NCBI RefSeq assembly: GCF_008843165.1
Contig: NZ_CP044427.1
Span: forward strand, 2,666,001-2,730,000
DNA length: 64,000 bases
Reading direction: 5' to 3'
Origin: Ornithinimicrobium pratense
Lineage (GTDB): Bacteria > Actinomycetota > Actinomycetes > Actinomycetales > Dermatophilaceae
Part shown: one piece after another, positions 47,932 to 55,813 of the stretch
Numbering within the stretch: the stretch's first letter is position 1
How the letters are laid out: the number at the start of each line of letters is the position of its first letter
Translations under genes and position numbers: made by a program
The notes under the pieces: model-generated
Told to the model about the DNA's origin: nothing
Seen by the model: only the letters and a program-made list of their open reading frames with translations
The model's database searches: none

Positions 47932-48975
47932 ATGAGCCGCATCGCGATCGTCGGTGGCGGGATTGCGGGGCTGACCCTGGCCGCGGCGCTGGACCAGCGA
48001 CGACACGAGGTCACCCTCTTCGAGGAGCAGCCCGAGCGGGCCGGTGCGGGCGCGGCCCTGGCCCTGTGGCCGTCGGCCGTGCGGGCGCTGGACCGGATCG
48101 GCGTGCGCATCGGCGTGCGGATCGGCCATGGTGAGGACGCCGGAGCGGCGAAGTCGGCCCTCTCCTCCGCCGCCCTGTTCGACCTCGACACCGGCGCCCG
48201 GCTGCTCACCGTCCCCCGACGCGCAGGCTCACTGGCCCTCATCCCCCGACCCGCCCTGCTGGCGGCGCTCGAGGACGCGGTCCCGGACAGCGTCCGACGG
48301 GTCCATGAGGCGGTCACGGACCCGGCAGCCCTGGACGCGGACCTCGTGGTCGGCGCGGACGGGGTCCGCAGCCGGGTCCGGGGGCTCGTGCATCCACCGG
48401 CCGCCGAGCGCCGTCAGACGCCCTGGCTGGCCCTGCGAGGCATCCACCCCGAGCCGCCGGACATGGGCTCCCTCGGGGAGTACTGGGGCCCCGCGCGGCT
48501 CGCCGGGATCGCGCCGCTGGGTGCCGGCACCTACTGGTTCACCACGCATCGGAGCACCCTCGGTCCCGAGCCGCTCGACGTCCGCGAGGCCCTCGCTGAG
48601 GCTCGTCAGCGGTTCGCCGATGCCTCGCTCCCGGTGCAGGAGACGCTCGCCGCAGCGGGGCCGCATACCCTCGCCACCCGACTCTGGCTGACCCCACCGC
48701 TGCCGCGCTACGCGCGGGGCCGGTATGTCGTGGTCGGTGACGCCGCGCACGCCACCACGCCCAACCTGGGGCGGGGCGCCGTCGACGCCATCCTCGACGC
48801 GGCGTCGCTGGCCGACACGCTCAACCGCGGCACCGGGCTGCGGGCGTGGCAGCTGCGCCGACTGCCCGCCACGCAGGCTGCGCGCACCCTCGCCCCGCTC
48901 GTGATGCGGCTCGCTCTCTCGGAGTCCGCCGCGGGTCCACGCAACCGCGTGCTGCGCGCAGCCGGCCGACTCTAG
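47932..48975 (+). CDS. FAD-dependent monooxygenase (PHBH-like family)
   Basis: A 347-residue flavoprotein. The N-terminal FAD motif is IAIVGGGIAGLTLAAAL, the middle DG motif is LVVGADGVRSRVRGLVH, and the C-terminal FAD motif is YVVVGDAAHATTPNLGRGAVDAILDA. This pattern places it with group A aromatic hydroxylase-type monooxygenases, where NAD(P)H-reduced FAD inserts oxygen in a small aromatic or isoprenoid. The substrate is not predictable. Residues 55-65 carry a short repeat RIGVRIGVRIG encoded by a 12-base tandem duplication. The leaderless start fixes the N-terminus. Confidence 0.83.
   Translation: MSRIAIVGGGIAGLTLAAALDQRRHEVTLFEEQPERAGAGAALALWPSAVRALDRIGVRIGVRIGHGEDAGAAKSALSSAALFDLDTGARLLTVPRRAGSLALIPRPALLAALEDAVPDSVRRVHEAVTDPAALDADLVVGADGVRSRVRGLVHPPAAERRQTPWLALRGIHPEPPDMGSLGEYWGPARLAGIAPLGAGTYWFTTHRSTLGPEPLDVREALAEARQRFADASLPVQETLAAAGPHTLATRLWLTPPLPRYARGRYVVVGDAAHATTPNLGRGAVDAILDAASLADTLNRGTGLRAWQLRRLPATQAARTLAPLVMRLALSESAAGPRNRVLRAAGRL
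48097..48120 (+). repeat. 12-base tandem repeat inside the FAD monooxygenase gene
   Basis: ATCGGCGTGCGC followed by ATCGGCGTGCGG, then ATCGGC again, encoding the repeated IGVR. It sits between the first FAD motif and the substrate domain and keeps the frame, so it is a length-tolerant loop. Confidence 0.6.
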
Positions 48976-49028
48976 GCCAGCGGCGGCGCCTGGCACACCC
49001 TCGCGTCAGTCCGGCGCGCCCAGGTCGG

Positions 49029-51005
49029 TCAGAAGACCCGCACCCGCTCCTGCGGCGCCAGCCACAGGCCGTCGCCCTCGGTGGTCTCGAACGCCGCGTG
49101 GAAGGCGTCGACGTTGCGGACCGTGTTGGCACGCAGGTCTGCGGGCGCGTGGGGGTCGACGGACAGCAGCCGCCGGGCCTCCTCCTCGCGGGCGATGGTG
49201 CGCCACACCGCACCCCAGCCGAGGAAGAAGCGCTGGTCGCCAGTCCAGCCGTCGATCTCGGGGGCAGCGCCGCCGTGGGAGATCGTGTAGGCCAGGTGGG
49301 CCAGCTCCAGGCCGCACAGGTCACCGATGTTCTCCCCGACGGTCAGGCCGCCGTTCACCGTCACCGTGTCCTCCGGGATGTCGCGGGGGGACAGCTGGGA
49401 GAACTGGTCGATCAGTTGCTGGCTGCGCTCCTCGAAACGCTCCCGGTCCTCCTGGGTCCACCAGTCGGTCAACGACCCGTCACCAGCGTAGCGGCTGCCC
49501 TGGTCATCGAATCCGTGCCCGATCTCGTGCGCGATCACCGCACCGATCCCGCCGTAGTTCACTGCGTCGTCGGCGTCCACGTCGAAGAACGGCGGCTGCA
49601 GGATCGCCGCCGGGAAGACGATCTCGTTGAGCATCGGGTGGTAGTAGGCGTTGACCGTCTGCGGGGTCATCAGCCACTCGTCGCGGTCGATCGGCCGGCC
49701 GATCTTGGCCAGTTGGCGGTCGGTCTCGAAGGCGGCGCCGCGGCGGACGTTGCCGAGAAGGTCCGTCGGGTCCAGCTGGTATGCGGTGTAGTCGCGAAAG
49801 ACCGGCGGGTGACCGACCTTGGGGCGAAAGGCGGCCAGCTTGTCCAGCGCCTTGGCCTTGGTCTCCTCCCCCATCCACTCCAGCTCGCCGATCCGCTGCC
49901 GGAAGGCCTCGGTGACGTTCTGCACCAGCTGGGACATCTTCTCGCTGGCCGCGGGCGGGTAGTGGGCGGCGACATACATCTCCCCCGCCGCCTCGCCCAG
50001 CAGCCCCTCGACCAGGCCGACACCGCGCTTCCAGCGCTCCTTGTTGCTCGGCGTGCCGGACAGGGTGCGCCCGTGGAAGTCGAAGTGGGCCTCGACCAAC
50101 GCCCCGGACAGGCAAGGGGCCAACCCGTCCAGGACCCGCACCGCCAGGTAGGCGCGCCAGTCGGACACCGGCACCTCGGCGAGCGCTGCCCCCACCGCGG
50201 TCAGCACCTCCGGCTGCCGGGCGACCACGTGGGCCAGATGGTGCTCGCCGGCGCCCAGCCCGGCGCGGAAAGCGTCCCAGTCCCAGCCGCGGGTGCGCTC
50301 GGCCAGTTCGTCAGCGGTCCACCGGGTGTAGGACTTCACCGCGTCGCGGGCGGCGACCCGGTCGCGGTGCGCCGCGGCGATCCGCTCCTCCAGGGCGTAG
50401 ACCCGGTCCACGGCGCCCTCGTCGAGGTCGAGTCCGGCCTGCGTCAGGGCCGAGGCCCCCAGCTCGAGCAGCTGCGCCAGGTAGGCGCGGTAGGCCGTGC
50501 GCACGCCGGCGTGCTCCGCAGCGGTGTAATACGCCTCGTCGGGCAGCCCGATGCCGGCCTGGTGCAGGTAGGCGATGTACTCCTCGGGGTTGCCGGCGTC
50601 GGCGGTGACCCACAGGTGCACGATCCCATCGACGCCCTCGCGCTGCAGGGCGCCGGCGACCCGCGCCACGTCGGAAGGACTCGACACACCGGCGACCTCG
50701 ACCAGCGGCTCCACCGCCGGCTCGACGCCGAGCTGCTCGACGCGGTCCTCGTCCATGAAGCTGGCGTACAGAGCCCCCACCTTGCCGGCCCGCGTGTCCA
50801 GCGCGGGCTGTCGCTCGGCCGCCTGCTCAATGAGCTCGCGCACCGCCTCCTCGGCGCTCTCGCGCAGCTGGTCGAAGGAGCCATAGCGCGCCCGGTCAGC
50901 CGGGATCTGCGCGGAGGCCAGCCACCCACCGTTGACGTGCACGAAGAGGTCGTCCTGCGCGCGGACGTCGGTGTTCATCAGGTGAGGGTCGATCCCGGAG
51001 TGCAT
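49029..51005 (-). CDS. M13 family zinc metallopeptidase (neprilysin-like)
   Basis: A 658-residue peptidase. The zinc site is GAVIAHEIGHGFDDQGSRY (HExxH), with the downstream GENIGDLCGLELA supplying the third ligand Glu, and NAYYHPMLNEIVFPAAIL is the substrate-binding NAYY motif. No signal peptide is visible, so it is probably cytoplasmic, as are many actinobacterial M13 enzymes. The ATG at 51005 follows a TACCGT element six bases away, a leaderless arrangement. It lies 37 bases after the GPP34 gene on the same strand, with its own promoter. Confidence 0.93.
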   Translation of the reverse strand: MHSGIDPHLMNTDVRAQDDLFVHVNGGWLASAQIPADRARYGSFDQLRESAEEAVRELIEQAAERQPALDTRAGKVGALYASFMDEDRVEQLGVEPAVEPLVEVAGVSSPSDVARVAGALQREGVDGIVHLWVTADAGNPEEYIAYLHQAGIGLPDEAYYTAAEHAGVRTAYRAYLAQLLELGASALTQAGLDLDEGAVDRVYALEERIAAAHRDRVAARDAVKSYTRWTADELAERTRGWDWDAFRAGLGAGEHHLAHVVARQPEVLTAVGAALAEVPVSDWRAYLAVRVLDGLAPCLSGALVEAHFDFHGRTLSGTPSNKERWKRGVGLVEGLLGEAAGEMYVAAHYPPAASEKMSQLVQNVTEAFRQRIGELEWMGEETKAKALDKLAAFRPKVGHPPVFRDYTAYQLDPTDLLGNVRRGAAFETDRQLAKIGRPIDRDEWLMTPQTVNAYYHPMLNEIVFPAAILQPPFFDVDADDAVNYGGIGAVIAHEIGHGFDDQGSRYAGDGSLTDWWTQEDRERFEERSQQLIDQFSQLSPRDIPEDTVTVNGGLTVGENIGDLCGLELAHLAYTISHGGAAPEIDGWTGDQRFFLGWGAVWRTIAREEEARRLLSVDPHAPADLRANTVRNVDAFHAAFETTEGDGLWLAPQERVRVF

Positions 51006-51011
51006 GGGGAC

Positions 51012-51017
51012 ACGGTA
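51012..51017 (-). promoter_or_regulatory. -10 element of a leaderless promoter for the M13 peptidase
   Basis: TACCGT on the minus strand ends six bases before the ATG at 51005. It lies in the 37-base gap after the GPP34 gene. Confidence 0.4.
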
Positions 51018-51042
51018 TGCGGCGCGCCGCGGATGCGAGGAC

Positions 51043-51768
51043 TCAGGGCAGCTCCTGCAGGATCCTGCCGACGACGCGCAGCGGCAGCGTCGCCAGCTCC
51101 AGCACGGCGCCGACGACCTCCAGCGCCTCGAACGCCGCCCCGATGCCGTCCAGGGTCGAGCCCGGGTCGCCCGCGGCACGGGCCTGCGCGGACGCGTCCT
51201 GCTGCAGGGTGGTCGGGAAGTAGTGCTGGTCCTCGCGCAACTGCTGGGTGATCGCCGCGGCCCGGGCGGACAGCGTGCGGTGGTCGTGCTCAGGGAAGAG
51301 GCGGTCGAGCAGGTTCAGCTCGTGGACCAGGGCGACCAGCAGCGCGGTGTGCCGGTCGGGGCGCCGCTCGACCTGCAACGCCCGCAGGACGCGGGTGCGG
51401 ACCGCAGCCTCCGGTTGGTGGTCCCTGGGCAGGTGGCGCCGGCGGCGGACCAGGTGACGGCGCAGCACGCCCCGGTCGCGCAGCCGGCGCAGCAGGGCCT
51501 GGAGCTCACGGTCGGGGGCGTCGGTCGCGGCGATCACCTGCTTGCCCTGGACGTCCCGCGCAGCGCGTTCCAGGACCTGGTCGCCGCCCGTGGTGCCGGA
51601 CAGGCCGGCGACGAGGACCCCGTGGTCGTCGAGGGCCACCGTGCGCCGGGCGAGCAGCTCGACCAGCAGCGCGACCCTCACCGCACGCGGCACCGCGCGG
51701 CGGCGGACCAGCCAGGTGCCCTTCTCGTCATCGAGGAGCAGCAGGATCAGTTCTTCCCCCAGCAGCAT
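51043..51768 (-). CDS. GPP34 family phosphoprotein (GOLPH3-like)
   Basis: A 241-residue all-helical protein of the GPP34 family, whose eukaryotic members (GOLPH3/Vps74) bind phosphatidylinositol 4-phosphate at the Golgi. The start MLLGEELILLLLDDEKGTWLV and the Arg-rich loop (RHLVRRRRHLPRDH) fit the family pattern in actinobacteria, where it is common but uncharacterised. The ATG at 51768 opens a gene divergent from the ABC exporter permease. No classic ribosome-binding site is visible. Confidence 0.8.
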   Translation of the reverse strand: MLLGEELILLLLDDEKGTWLVRRRAVPRAVRVALLVELLARRTVALDDHGVLVAGLSGTTGGDQVLERAARDVQGKQVIAATDAPDRELQALLRRLRDRGVLRRHLVRRRRHLPRDHQPEAAVRTRVLRALQVERRPDRHTALLVALVHELNLLDRLFPEHDHRTLSARAAAITQQLREDQHYFPTTLQQDASAQARAAGDPGSTLDGIGAAFEALEVVGAVLELATLPLRVVGRILQELP

Positions 51769-51839
51769 GGAGGTATCGTGCCAGACGTCACCGCGCCTGC
51801 CCTACGCTTCGTCCACAGGACGTCGTGTCTGGAGGGTCC

Positions 51840-53468
51840 ATGAGCACTACGTCGCACCGTCCCGGTCTGCTGACCGGCCTAGGAGCGCTGCTGGGACTGG
51901 CGGTGCGCCGCAGCCGCTGGTTCTACCTGACCTGGGTGCTGGCGCTGGCCTCCGTCGTCCCGCTCACGGCAACCGCCTACGAGACGATCGTGGACCCGGG
52001 CAACGCGCCCCTCTTGATCCGCACCATGGAGAACAACCCCTCGATGCGGGCCCTGCTCGGGCCGCCGACCGACCTGACCACGCCGGGCGGCTTCACCGTC
52101 TGGCGGGTGGGCACCTTCACCGTGGTCATGGGCGCGGTGATGGCCATCCTGGGTGTGGTGCGTTCCACCCGCGCCGAGGAGGAGGACGGGCGCACGGAGC
52201 TGCTGCGCTCCGCCGCCGTCGGCCGGTACACGCCGCTGGTGGCCGGGGTCCTCGCCGCGCTGCTCGCGTGCCTGGCGCTGGCCGTCCTCATCACCGCTGG
52301 CATGGTCGCGGTGGGCGAGCCGCTCGCCGGGTCGATGGCCCTCGGGCTGGGCACAGGGCTGGTCGGCGCGGTCTTCGCGGGCGTGGCGGCGGTGAGCGCA
52401 CAGCTGTCCTCCTCGGCGCGGGGCGCCCGGGCGTTGGCCCTGTGGACGCTGGCCGCCGCCTACACCGTCCGGGCGATGGCCGACGGCGCCTCGACGCAGG
52501 GCCCGCTGCACCGGCTGGGCTGGGGCTCTCCCGTGCAGTGGATGGCTCTGGCCCGCCCCTATGCCGACGAACGCTGGTGGGTGCTGCTGCTGCCCCTGAC
52601 GGCGGCGGTCCTGCTGGTCGCCGCCGCGGTGGTGCTGGAGTCCCGGCGCGACCACGCCGCTGGTCTGTGGCCCAGCCGGCGGGGCAGAGCCACCGCCCCC
52701 GCCTCCCTGAGCTCCCCGCTCGGCCTGTCCTGGCGGCTCCTGCGCGGCAGCCTGCTGGGCTGGACGATCGGGATGGTCCTCTTCGCGCTGGCAATGGGCT
52801 CGATCTCGACCGGCTTCGGGGACGTGCTGGAGGGCACCCCGCAGCTGGCGTTGATCTTCGAGCGGCTGGGCGGGGGTGCGCGGCAGCTCAGCGAGGCCTT
52901 CTACGTCGCCCTGCTCTCGCTGGTGGCGATCGTCATGGGGATCCTGGCGGTGCAGCTCCTGCATCGCCTCGAGGCCGAGGAGCGGGGTGGTCAGGTCGAG
53001 CTGGTGCTCTCCACAGCCGTGCAACGCACCCGGCTGCTCGGCTCCTACCTCCTGTGGGCCACGGTCGTCCCGGTGGCACTGCTGACGCTGGCCGCTGTCC
53101 TGATGACGTTGAACCAGGCGGCCACCGAGGACGACTGGGGGTGGCCGGTGCGGGTCGCCGCCGGCGCCGTCGCCCTGGCGCCGGGAGGGCTGCTCCTGCT
53201 CGGCCTGGCCGTGTTCCTGCACGGTTGGGCGCCCCGGTTGTCCTGGCTGGTGTGGGCGGTGGTGGGCTGGAGCCTGTTCGTGGTCTGGGTCGGCGCCGTC
53301 CTCGGCCTGCCGGCCTGGGTCACCCGCCTCACCCCGTGGGCACCGCTGCCCCAGCTGCCGGCCGAGCAGATGAACTGGCTGGCGGTGCTGGCCACGACAG
53401 CGGTCGCGGCCGCCCTTGCCCTGGCCGGGGTCGTCGGCTACCGCAGGCGGGACCTGGGTTCCGGGTAA
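51840..53468 (+). CDS. ABC-2 type exporter permease, polyketide/antibiotic transporter-like
   Basis: A 542-residue membrane protein with two six-helix halves separated by a cytoplasmic linker (about residues 265-300). Each half begins with a conserved charged loop: STRAEEEDGRTELLRSAAVGR in the first and HRLEAEERGGQVELVLSTAVQR in the second, repeating the E-E-x-G-x-x-E-L motif of tetronasin-type exporter permeases. No ATPase gene lies beside it, so its partner is encoded elsewhere. The ATG follows GGAGGG by three to four bases. A TACGCT sequence further upstream may be its -10. Confidence 0.82.
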   Translation: MSTTSHRPGLLTGLGALLGLAVRRSRWFYLTWVLALASVVPLTATAYETIVDPGNAPLLIRTMENNPSMRALLGPPTDLTTPGGFTVWRVGTFTVVMGAVMAILGVVRSTRAEEEDGRTELLRSAAVGRYTPLVAGVLAALLACLALAVLITAGMVAVGEPLAGSMALGLGTGLVGAVFAGVAAVSAQLSSSARGARALALWTLAAAYTVRAMADGASTQGPLHRLGWGSPVQWMALARPYADERWWVLLLPLTAAVLLVAAAVVLESRRDHAAGLWPSRRGRATAPASLSSPLGLSWRLLRGSLLGWTIGMVLFALAMGSISTGFGDVLEGTPQLALIFERLGGGARQLSEAFYVALLSLVAIVMGILAVQLLHRLEAEERGGQVELVLSTAVQRTRLLGSYLLWATVVPVALLTLAAVLMTLNQAATEDDWGWPVRVAAGAVALAPGGLLLLGLAVFLHGWAPRLSWLVWAVVGWSLFVVWVGAVLGLPAWVTRLTPWAPLPQLPAEQMNWLAVLATTAVAAALALAGVVGYRRRDLGSG

Positions 53469-53541
53469 CCGGCCGGCGCCCGACCCGACCACCTGAGCGT
53501 CCCCTGGACGCTTCCTGACCGCGACACCCAGCAGTGGCCCG

Positions 53542-53547
53542 TAGCCT
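53542..53547 (+). promoter_or_regulatory. -10 element of a leaderless promoter for the SurA-like lipoprotein
   Basis: TAGCCT ends seven bases before the ATG at 53555; this excludes the longer GTG start at 53534 that lies upstream of it. Confidence 0.45.
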
Positions 53548-53554
53548 CACCCGG

Positions 53555-54379
53555 ATGCGACCCACGACACCCATCCGCCTCTCGGCTCTCGCACTGGCCG
53601 GCGCCCTGACCCTCGGCGCCTGCTCGGATGTCTCCACCGACGAGGGCAGCGCCACCACCGCCGCCACGGAGGACACCTCGGCCACTGCCGGCCCTGACGG
53701 GGACGCGGCGGACGGGTCGGCCGAGACTGCTGGCGGCGCGCCCGACCAGGCCGCCGTCACCGTGGACACCGACGACATGCCCGATCCGGTCGCCGAGGTC
53801 AACGGCGAGCAGATCAGCAAGGACACCTTCCTGGCGGCCTTTGAGACCCAACGCGAGAGCGCCCGGCAGCAGGCCGAGATGGGCGGCATGCCGGTCGACG
53901 AGACCGCGCTGCGCGACGACGTGATCGAGCTGCTGGTCGACACCGAGCTGCTCGACCAGGAGAGCGAGCGGCTTGGTCTGACGGCGTCAACGGAGGAGAT
54001 CGACGCCGAGCTCGAGGCCCTCGTCACCCAGGCCGGGGCCCCGTCCACCGACGAGCTGCTGGACCTGCTCGCCGAGCAGGGCTTCGACGAGCAGCAGGTG
54101 CGCGAGGAGCTTGAGCGCGTCGTCCTCATCGACAAGCTCGTCGCGGAGCGCGGCGGCGTCGAGGATCCCCAGGAGCAGGAGCTCAAGGACTACTACGAGG
54201 AGCTGACCGGCCAGTCTGCGGACGACGAACAGGTCACGGCCGACCCCGGTGGCGCCCCGGCCTTCGACCAGATGCGGGACATGCTGGCCGACCAGCTAAC
54301 CCAGGAGCGGGAGATCGCCTCACTCACCGCCCTGCTGGAGGAGCTGCGGCAGGACGCCGACATCACCACCCACGGCTGA
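53555..54379 (+). CDS. SurA N-terminal domain-containing lipoprotein
   Basis: A 274-residue exported protein. Signal peptide MRPTTPIRLSALALAGALTLGAC ends with the lipobox LGAC (Cys 23 as the lipidated residue). A Thr/Ala/Asp-rich linker (24-70) follows, then the chaperone domain (about 75-240): PVAEVNGEQISKDTFLAAFE and DVIELLVDTELLDQESERLGL match the SurA/PrsA N-terminal fold. No parvulin prolyl-isomerase domain is seen, so it is a chaperone-like membrane-anchored lipoprotein. Its last 17 bases overlap the convergent NUDIX gene. Confidence 0.8.
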   Translation: MRPTTPIRLSALALAGALTLGACSDVSTDEGSATTAATEDTSATAGPDGDAADGSAETAGGAPDQAAVTVDTDDMPDPVAEVNGEQISKDTFLAAFETQRESARQQAEMGGMPVDETALRDDVIELLVDTELLDQESERLGLTASTEEIDAELEALVTQAGAPSTDELLDLLAEQGFDEQQVREELERVVLIDKLVAERGGVEDPQEQELKDYYEELTGQSADDEQVTADPGGAPAFDQMRDMLADQLTQEREIASLTALLEELRQDADITTHG

Positions 54380-54845
54380 GGGAAGCAGTCCCCGGGTCGA
54401 GCAGGGCGGCCACCCCCGGCGGCACCAGGGTGGGCAGGCCCGCACCGCCGGGCGGACGCCATACCCCCACGTCGGTCGGCGCGTCCAGGACCGGGAACGG
54501 CCCCTCACCCAGGAGCCGGTCGTCGCACAACCGCGCCGCGTGGACGACGACCCACTCATGCCCGGGGGCGCCGTTGAAGGTGAAGAGGTTCTCGATCACC
54601 GCCAGCCGCTCACCGACCTCCACCTCGGTGGCGAACTCCTCAAGCATCTCCCGGCGCAGCGCCCCCTGCGCCGTCTCGCCGAACTCGATCCCGCCGCCGG
54701 GTGGACGGTGAAAGACCGCCCCCCGCGACTGGTCGACAAACTCGCTCATCAGGTGCGCCCCGGTCCGAGGGTGCCGCACGAGCGCGACCGCCAGCACCCG
54801 GATGTGAGCCGGGGGAACGTAGTCCGACGGCTGAGCCGCGGTCAT
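54363..54845 (-). CDS. NUDIX hydrolase
   Basis: A 160-residue enzyme. The Nudix box reads GGGIEFGETAQGALRREMLEEFATEV: catalytic E and REMLEE are kept, while the Gly after EE is Ala (consensus R-E-U-x-E-E-x-G). It starts MTAAQPSDYVPPAHIRVLAVALVRH. The ATG overlaps the HMG-CoA lyase stop (ATGA), so it belongs to that operon. It hydrolyses some nucleoside-diphosphate derivative; the substrate is unknown. Confidence 0.85.
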   Translation of the reverse strand: MTAAQPSDYVPPAHIRVLAVALVRHPRTGAHLMSEFVDQSRGAVFHRPPGGGIEFGETAQGALRREMLEEFATEVEVGERLAVIENLFTFNGAPGHEWVVVHAARLCDDRLLGEGPFPVLDAPTDVGVWRPPGGAGLPTLVPPGVAALLDPGTASLSRGW

Positions 54846-55783
54846 CCGCCGGCGAGCGCGCGGACCACCCGAGACGGGGCCGGGCGTCCCAGCTGCGCCG
54901 CCATCCAGGTGCTGGTCTGAACCAGCTGGGCCAGGTCGGCGCCGTGCTCGATGCCCAGACCGTCCAGCGCCCAGACCAGGTCCTCGGTGGCCAGGTTGCC
55001 GGTGGCGGACCGGGCGTAGGGGCAGCCGCCGAGGCCACCGGTGGAGGCGTCGACGACGCGGACGCCCCGGCGGATCGCGGCCATCGTGTTGGCCAGGGCC
55101 TGGCCGTAGGTGTCGTGGAAGTGGACGGCGCTCTGGTCGGGCCCGATCCCGGCGTCATCGAGGGCGTCGAGCAGGCGCAGCACGTGGCCGGGGGTGCCGA
55201 CCCCGATGGTGTCGCCGAGGGAGAGCTGGTCGCAGCCCAGGTCCATCAGCCGCAGACAGACGTCGACGACCTGCTCGACCGGGACCGGCCCCTCCCACGG
55301 GTCGCCGAAGCACATCGAGACGTAGGCCCGCACCCAGGCACCGGCGTCCAGCGCTCGCTTGACCACGGGGGCGAACATCTGCACCGACTCGGCGACCGAG
55401 CGGTTGAGGTTCTTGCGCGCGAAGGTCTCGGTGGCGCTGCCGAAGATGGCCACGGAGGTGACGCCGCACTCCACGGCCCGGTCCAGGCCGCGCTCGTTAG
55501 GCACCAGCACCGGCCGCTGCTGACCCAGCCCCTCGGGCCCGAGCAGCTCCAGCAGCTCCTCAGCGTCACCGAGCTGGGGGACCCACTTCTGCGGGACGAA
55601 GCTGGTGAGCTCGACCGTCTCCAGCCCGGCGGCGAGCAGTCGCCGGACGAACTCGGCCTTGACCTCGACGGGCACGGCCGCCGCCTCGTTCTGCAGGCCG
55701 TCGCGGGGCCCGACCTCATAGATCGTCACCCGGTCGGGCATCCCCGGCATCGGCTCGGTCATGGGCAGCGACGGCATAGTCAT
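54842..55783 (-). CDS. mvaB: Hydroxymethylglutaryl-CoA lyase
   Basis: A 313-residue TIM-barrel lyase. VGPRDGLQNEAAAVPVEVK holds the first catalytic Asp, with VELTSFVPQKWVPQL and SLGDTIGVGTPGHV; the signature STGGLGGCPYARSATGN contains the essential Cys. It splits HMG-CoA to acetoacetate and acetyl-CoA in leucine breakdown, though no other leucine-pathway gene is visible here. ATG 55783 follows GGGAGGA by about seven bases; several internal Met codons follow. It is first in a two-gene unit with the NUDIX gene. Confidence 0.92.
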   Translation of the reverse strand: MTMPSLPMTEPMPGMPDRVTIYEVGPRDGLQNEAAAVPVEVKAEFVRRLLAAGLETVELTSFVPQKWVPQLGDAEELLELLGPEGLGQQRPVLVPNERGLDRAVECGVTSVAIFGSATETFARKNLNRSVAESVQMFAPVVKRALDAGAWVRAYVSMCFGDPWEGPVPVEQVVDVCLRLMDLGCDQLSLGDTIGVGTPGHVLRLLDALDDAGIGPDQSAVHFHDTYGQALANTMAAIRRGVRVVDASTGGLGGCPYARSATGNLATEDLVWALDGLGIEHGADLAQLVQTSTWMAAQLGRPAPSRVVRALAGG

Positions 55784-55813
55784 AGGCCTATCCTCCCGTA
55801 TGCCGACCGGCGC

